A stretch of DNA of 6,812 bases, from the NCBI GenBank assembly GCA_026786125.1, contig JAJAYU010000305.1, positions 1 through 6,812 of the forward strand, given 5' to 3'. This DNA comes from Chamaesiphon sp. GTDB lineage: Bacteria > Cyanobacteriota > Cyanobacteriia > Cyanobacteriales > Chamaesiphonaceae. The position numbers were made by a program, and so were the translations under genes. The notes below the pieces were generated by a model, which was given only the letters and a program-made list of their open reading frames with translations, ran no database searches and had not been told where the DNA came from. Of this stretch, positions 5,731-6,812 are shown piece after piece. Positions within the stretch are counted from its first letter, which is position 1. Each line of letters opens with the position of its first letter.

Positions 5731-6351
5731 ATGAGTATTGGTCGAACTGCACAACTACAAGAATTGATGCAAAAAGTGGGCATTAATAGCTTGAGAGAAT
5801 TATATCGATCGACAGGCACTTCTGCTCATACTATTAATAAACTGCGATCAGGCAACCTGGAGACACTCCGCTGGGAATCGATCGTCAAAATTAGTGATAC
5901 CTTGCAGATCTCGATCGACGAATTTACCGTCATATTTGGAGAGCAAAAGCCTAAATCTCAAAATCAATCAATCCAAATCCTCCAACAGGAATATCAACAG
6001 CTTCAGCAGCAATTGCAACAGCAACGCAACACGCTGCAAGCAGAATTTCAATTTGAGAGTTTACAGATATTAGAATCCTTTCTGACTTACTTTCCCACGG
6101 CGAAATATGCAGCCACAAATAATCCTGATTTTCCAGCTAGTAAGCTATTTCCCCTAGTGGGATCGATCGATCGACTAATTCAATCATGGGGTGTAACAGT
6201 AATTGGCGAGGTCGGATCTCAAGTCCAATATGCCCCCCGCTGGCATCAATTAGTTGCTGGAACTGCTAGTCCCGATCAACCAGTTACCGTTAGATATGTG
6301 GGGTATCGACAAGGCGAGAAGCTGATATTTCGAGCTAAGGTTGGTTGTTAG
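5731..6351 (+). CDS. HTH (XRE-like) protein with glutamine-rich coiled coil and GrpE-like C-terminal domain
   Basis: Residues 5-67 resemble a Cro/CI-type helix-turn-helix: LRELYRSTG, then SAHTINKLRSGNLETL, then IVKISDTLQISIDEF. Residues about 78-115 are very glutamine-rich with heptad-like hydrophobic spacing, as expected of a coiled coil. From about 108 to 205 the protein matches, from memory, a small cyanobacterial family often annotated as GrpE or Hsp70 cofactor, with LFPLVGSIDRLIQSWGV, a PRWHQL motif (169-174), and the ending VRYVGYRQGEKLIFRAKV (187-204). If that is right it may act as a nucleotide-exchange factor or adaptor of a DnaK protein; the HTH suggests DNA binding or a structural remnant. 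It is not a standard GrpE. The ATG at 5731 lacks a well-spaced Shine-Dalgarno. The gene faces the ferredoxin gene convergently. Confidence 0.7.
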   Translation: MSIGRTAQLQELMQKVGINSLRELYRSTGTSAHTINKLRSGNLETLRWESIVKISDTLQISIDEFTVIFGEQKPKSQNQSIQILQQEYQQLQQQLQQQRNTLQAEFQFESLQILESFLTYFPTAKYAATNNPDFPASKLFPLVGSIDRLIQSWGVTVIGEVGSQVQYAPRWHQLVAGTASPDQPVTVRYVGYRQGEKLIFRAKVGC

Positions 6352-6368
6352 GATAATTTAATTTGTGT

Positions 6369-6385
6369 GGTGGGCACTGCCCACC
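6369..6385 (+). terminator. Hairpin between convergent genes, possible terminator
   Basis: GGTGGGC (6369-6375) and GCCCACC (6379-6385) form a perfect 7-bp GC-rich stem with a 3-nt ACT loop, 18 nt after the stop of the HTH gene. The following CTACTTTAATT is only a weak U-run, and the minus strand has none. Similar GTGGGCA-TGCCCAC palindromes are frequent in cyanobacterial intergenic DNA, so it could instead be a dispersed repeat. Confidence 0.45.
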
Positions 6386-6394
6386 CTACTTTAA

Positions 6395-6622
6395 TTAGCT
6401 GGGTGTTGATTGTAGATCTGGTCTTTCTTCCGGCAAAATGGCACCTTCGATCGGGCAAACTTGGATACAAATTCCACAATCAATACAGGTATTAAAATCA
6501 ATCCAATACCAATCAGTACCTAAGGTATTTTTGCCTGGGCCATCATGAATACAGGCAACCGGACAAGCATTTACACAGTCAGCAATACCTTCACAAACAT
6601 TAGTAACGATCGAGTGAGCCAC
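6395..6622 (-). CDS. Small bacterial-type (two-cluster) iron-sulfur ferredoxin
   Basis: A 75-residue acidic electron carrier with eight cysteines: Cys10, 16, 20, 24 in the first half and Cys46, 49, 52, 56 in the second. The second motif (CIDCGICIQVCP) is a classical 4Fe-4S site. The first is atypical: there is no CxxC, only VCEGIADC followed by VNACPVAC, so it resembles the 7Fe ferredoxin group and the number of irons in that cluster is open. Further family marks are the loop HDGPGKNTLGTDWYWIDF and the ending PEERPDLQ. I recall this sequence type as conserved in cyanobacteria, without a firm role; database names that call it an indolepyruvate oxidoreductase subunit rest only on the cluster motif. 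The start is a GTG (6620-6622) preceded by a weak purine-rich GAGAAG. It lies 44 nt downstream of gatC on the same strand, so the two may be co-transcribed. Confidence 0.88.
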   Translation of the reverse strand: MAHSIVTNVCEGIADCVNACPVACIHDGPGKNTLGTDWYWIDFNTCIDCGICIQVCPIEGAILPEERPDLQSTPS

Positions 6623-6666
6623 AATTTCTTCTCTATTAATATTAAATAATAACTAGTCAAATATAC

Positions 6667-6812
6667 TTAACCCATAATCTTGGGTACTTTGAAAAAATCA
6701 GTTTCTCGATCGGGTGCCGCAGCATAAATACCCTCAAGATTTTGATAGGATGCCTGATTATCATGGCGAGTAATATTGCTCATATCGATCGCTCTAGTCG
6801 TTGGTTCGATCC
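6667..6812 (-). CDS. gatC: Asp-tRNA(Asn)/Glu-tRNA(Gln) amidotransferase subunit C, C-terminal part
   Basis: Read on the minus strand, the last 47 codons are visible before a TAA at 6667-6669; the gene continues beyond the window edge. Readable pieces are IEPTTRAIDMSNITR, then IYAAAPDRETDFFKVPKIMG at the end. The xEPTTRA segment and the C-terminal APDxExxFFxVPKI motif are characteristic of GatC, the small subunit of GatCAB, which converts Glu-tRNA(Gln) to Gln-tRNA(Gln) (and Asp-tRNA(Asn) to Asn-tRNA(Asn)). GatC wraps around GatA and GatB and stabilises the complex. No frameshift is seen in the visible part. Confidence 0.88.
   Translation of the reverse strand, partial: IEPTTRAIDMSNITRHDNQASYQNLEGIYAAAPDRETDFFKVPKIMG

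Overview
The window looks like part of a cyanobacterial chromosome. The evidence is two complete GCGATCGC (HIP1) octamers and many CGATCG cores, an IctB-family membrane protein, a NrtA/CmpA-type binding lipoprotein, an HhoA-like protease, a small ferredoxin of a type I recall from cyanobacteria, heptanucleotide tandem repeats between genes, and several starts without a Shine-Dalgarno. The species cannot be fixed from this stretch.

Layout. (1) Positions 1-1424, plus strand: the 3' part of a nitrate/bicarbonate-type ABC transporter substrate-binding lipoprotein. It carries a strange lysine/arginine-rich insertion and is not followed by permease or ATPase genes. (2) Positions 1425-1697: a convergent intergenic region with a 133-bp MITE-like element (perfect 16-bp ends, 8-bp target duplication) inserted in the loop of an older palindrome, followed by four tandem heptamers. 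(3) Positions 1698-4845, minus strand: ictB, a J-domain membrane protein overlapping the ictB stop, and an HhoA/HtrA-type protease. A second set of heptamer repeats lies between the last two. (4) Positions 4846-5081: a divergent promoter region. (5) Positions 5082-6351, plus strand: dps, a nested palindromic repeat element, and an HTH protein whose C-terminal half resembles the cyanobacterial GrpE-like family. (6) Positions 6395-6812, minus strand: a small iron-sulfur ferredoxin downstream of the C-terminal end of gatC.

How the genes relate. The window mixes inorganic nutrient handling (binding lipoprotein, IctB) with protein quality control and stress protection (HhoA-like protease, J-domain protein, GrpE-like protein, Dps). 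This common theme is inferred from neighbourhood only; apart from the ictB/J-protein overlap nothing shows co-transcription. No defence system, CRISPR array, tRNA or rRNA was seen. The most unusual items are the MITE inside a palindrome, the dipeptide-repeat insertion in the binding protein, the HTH/GrpE-like fusion and the repeat element between it and dps.
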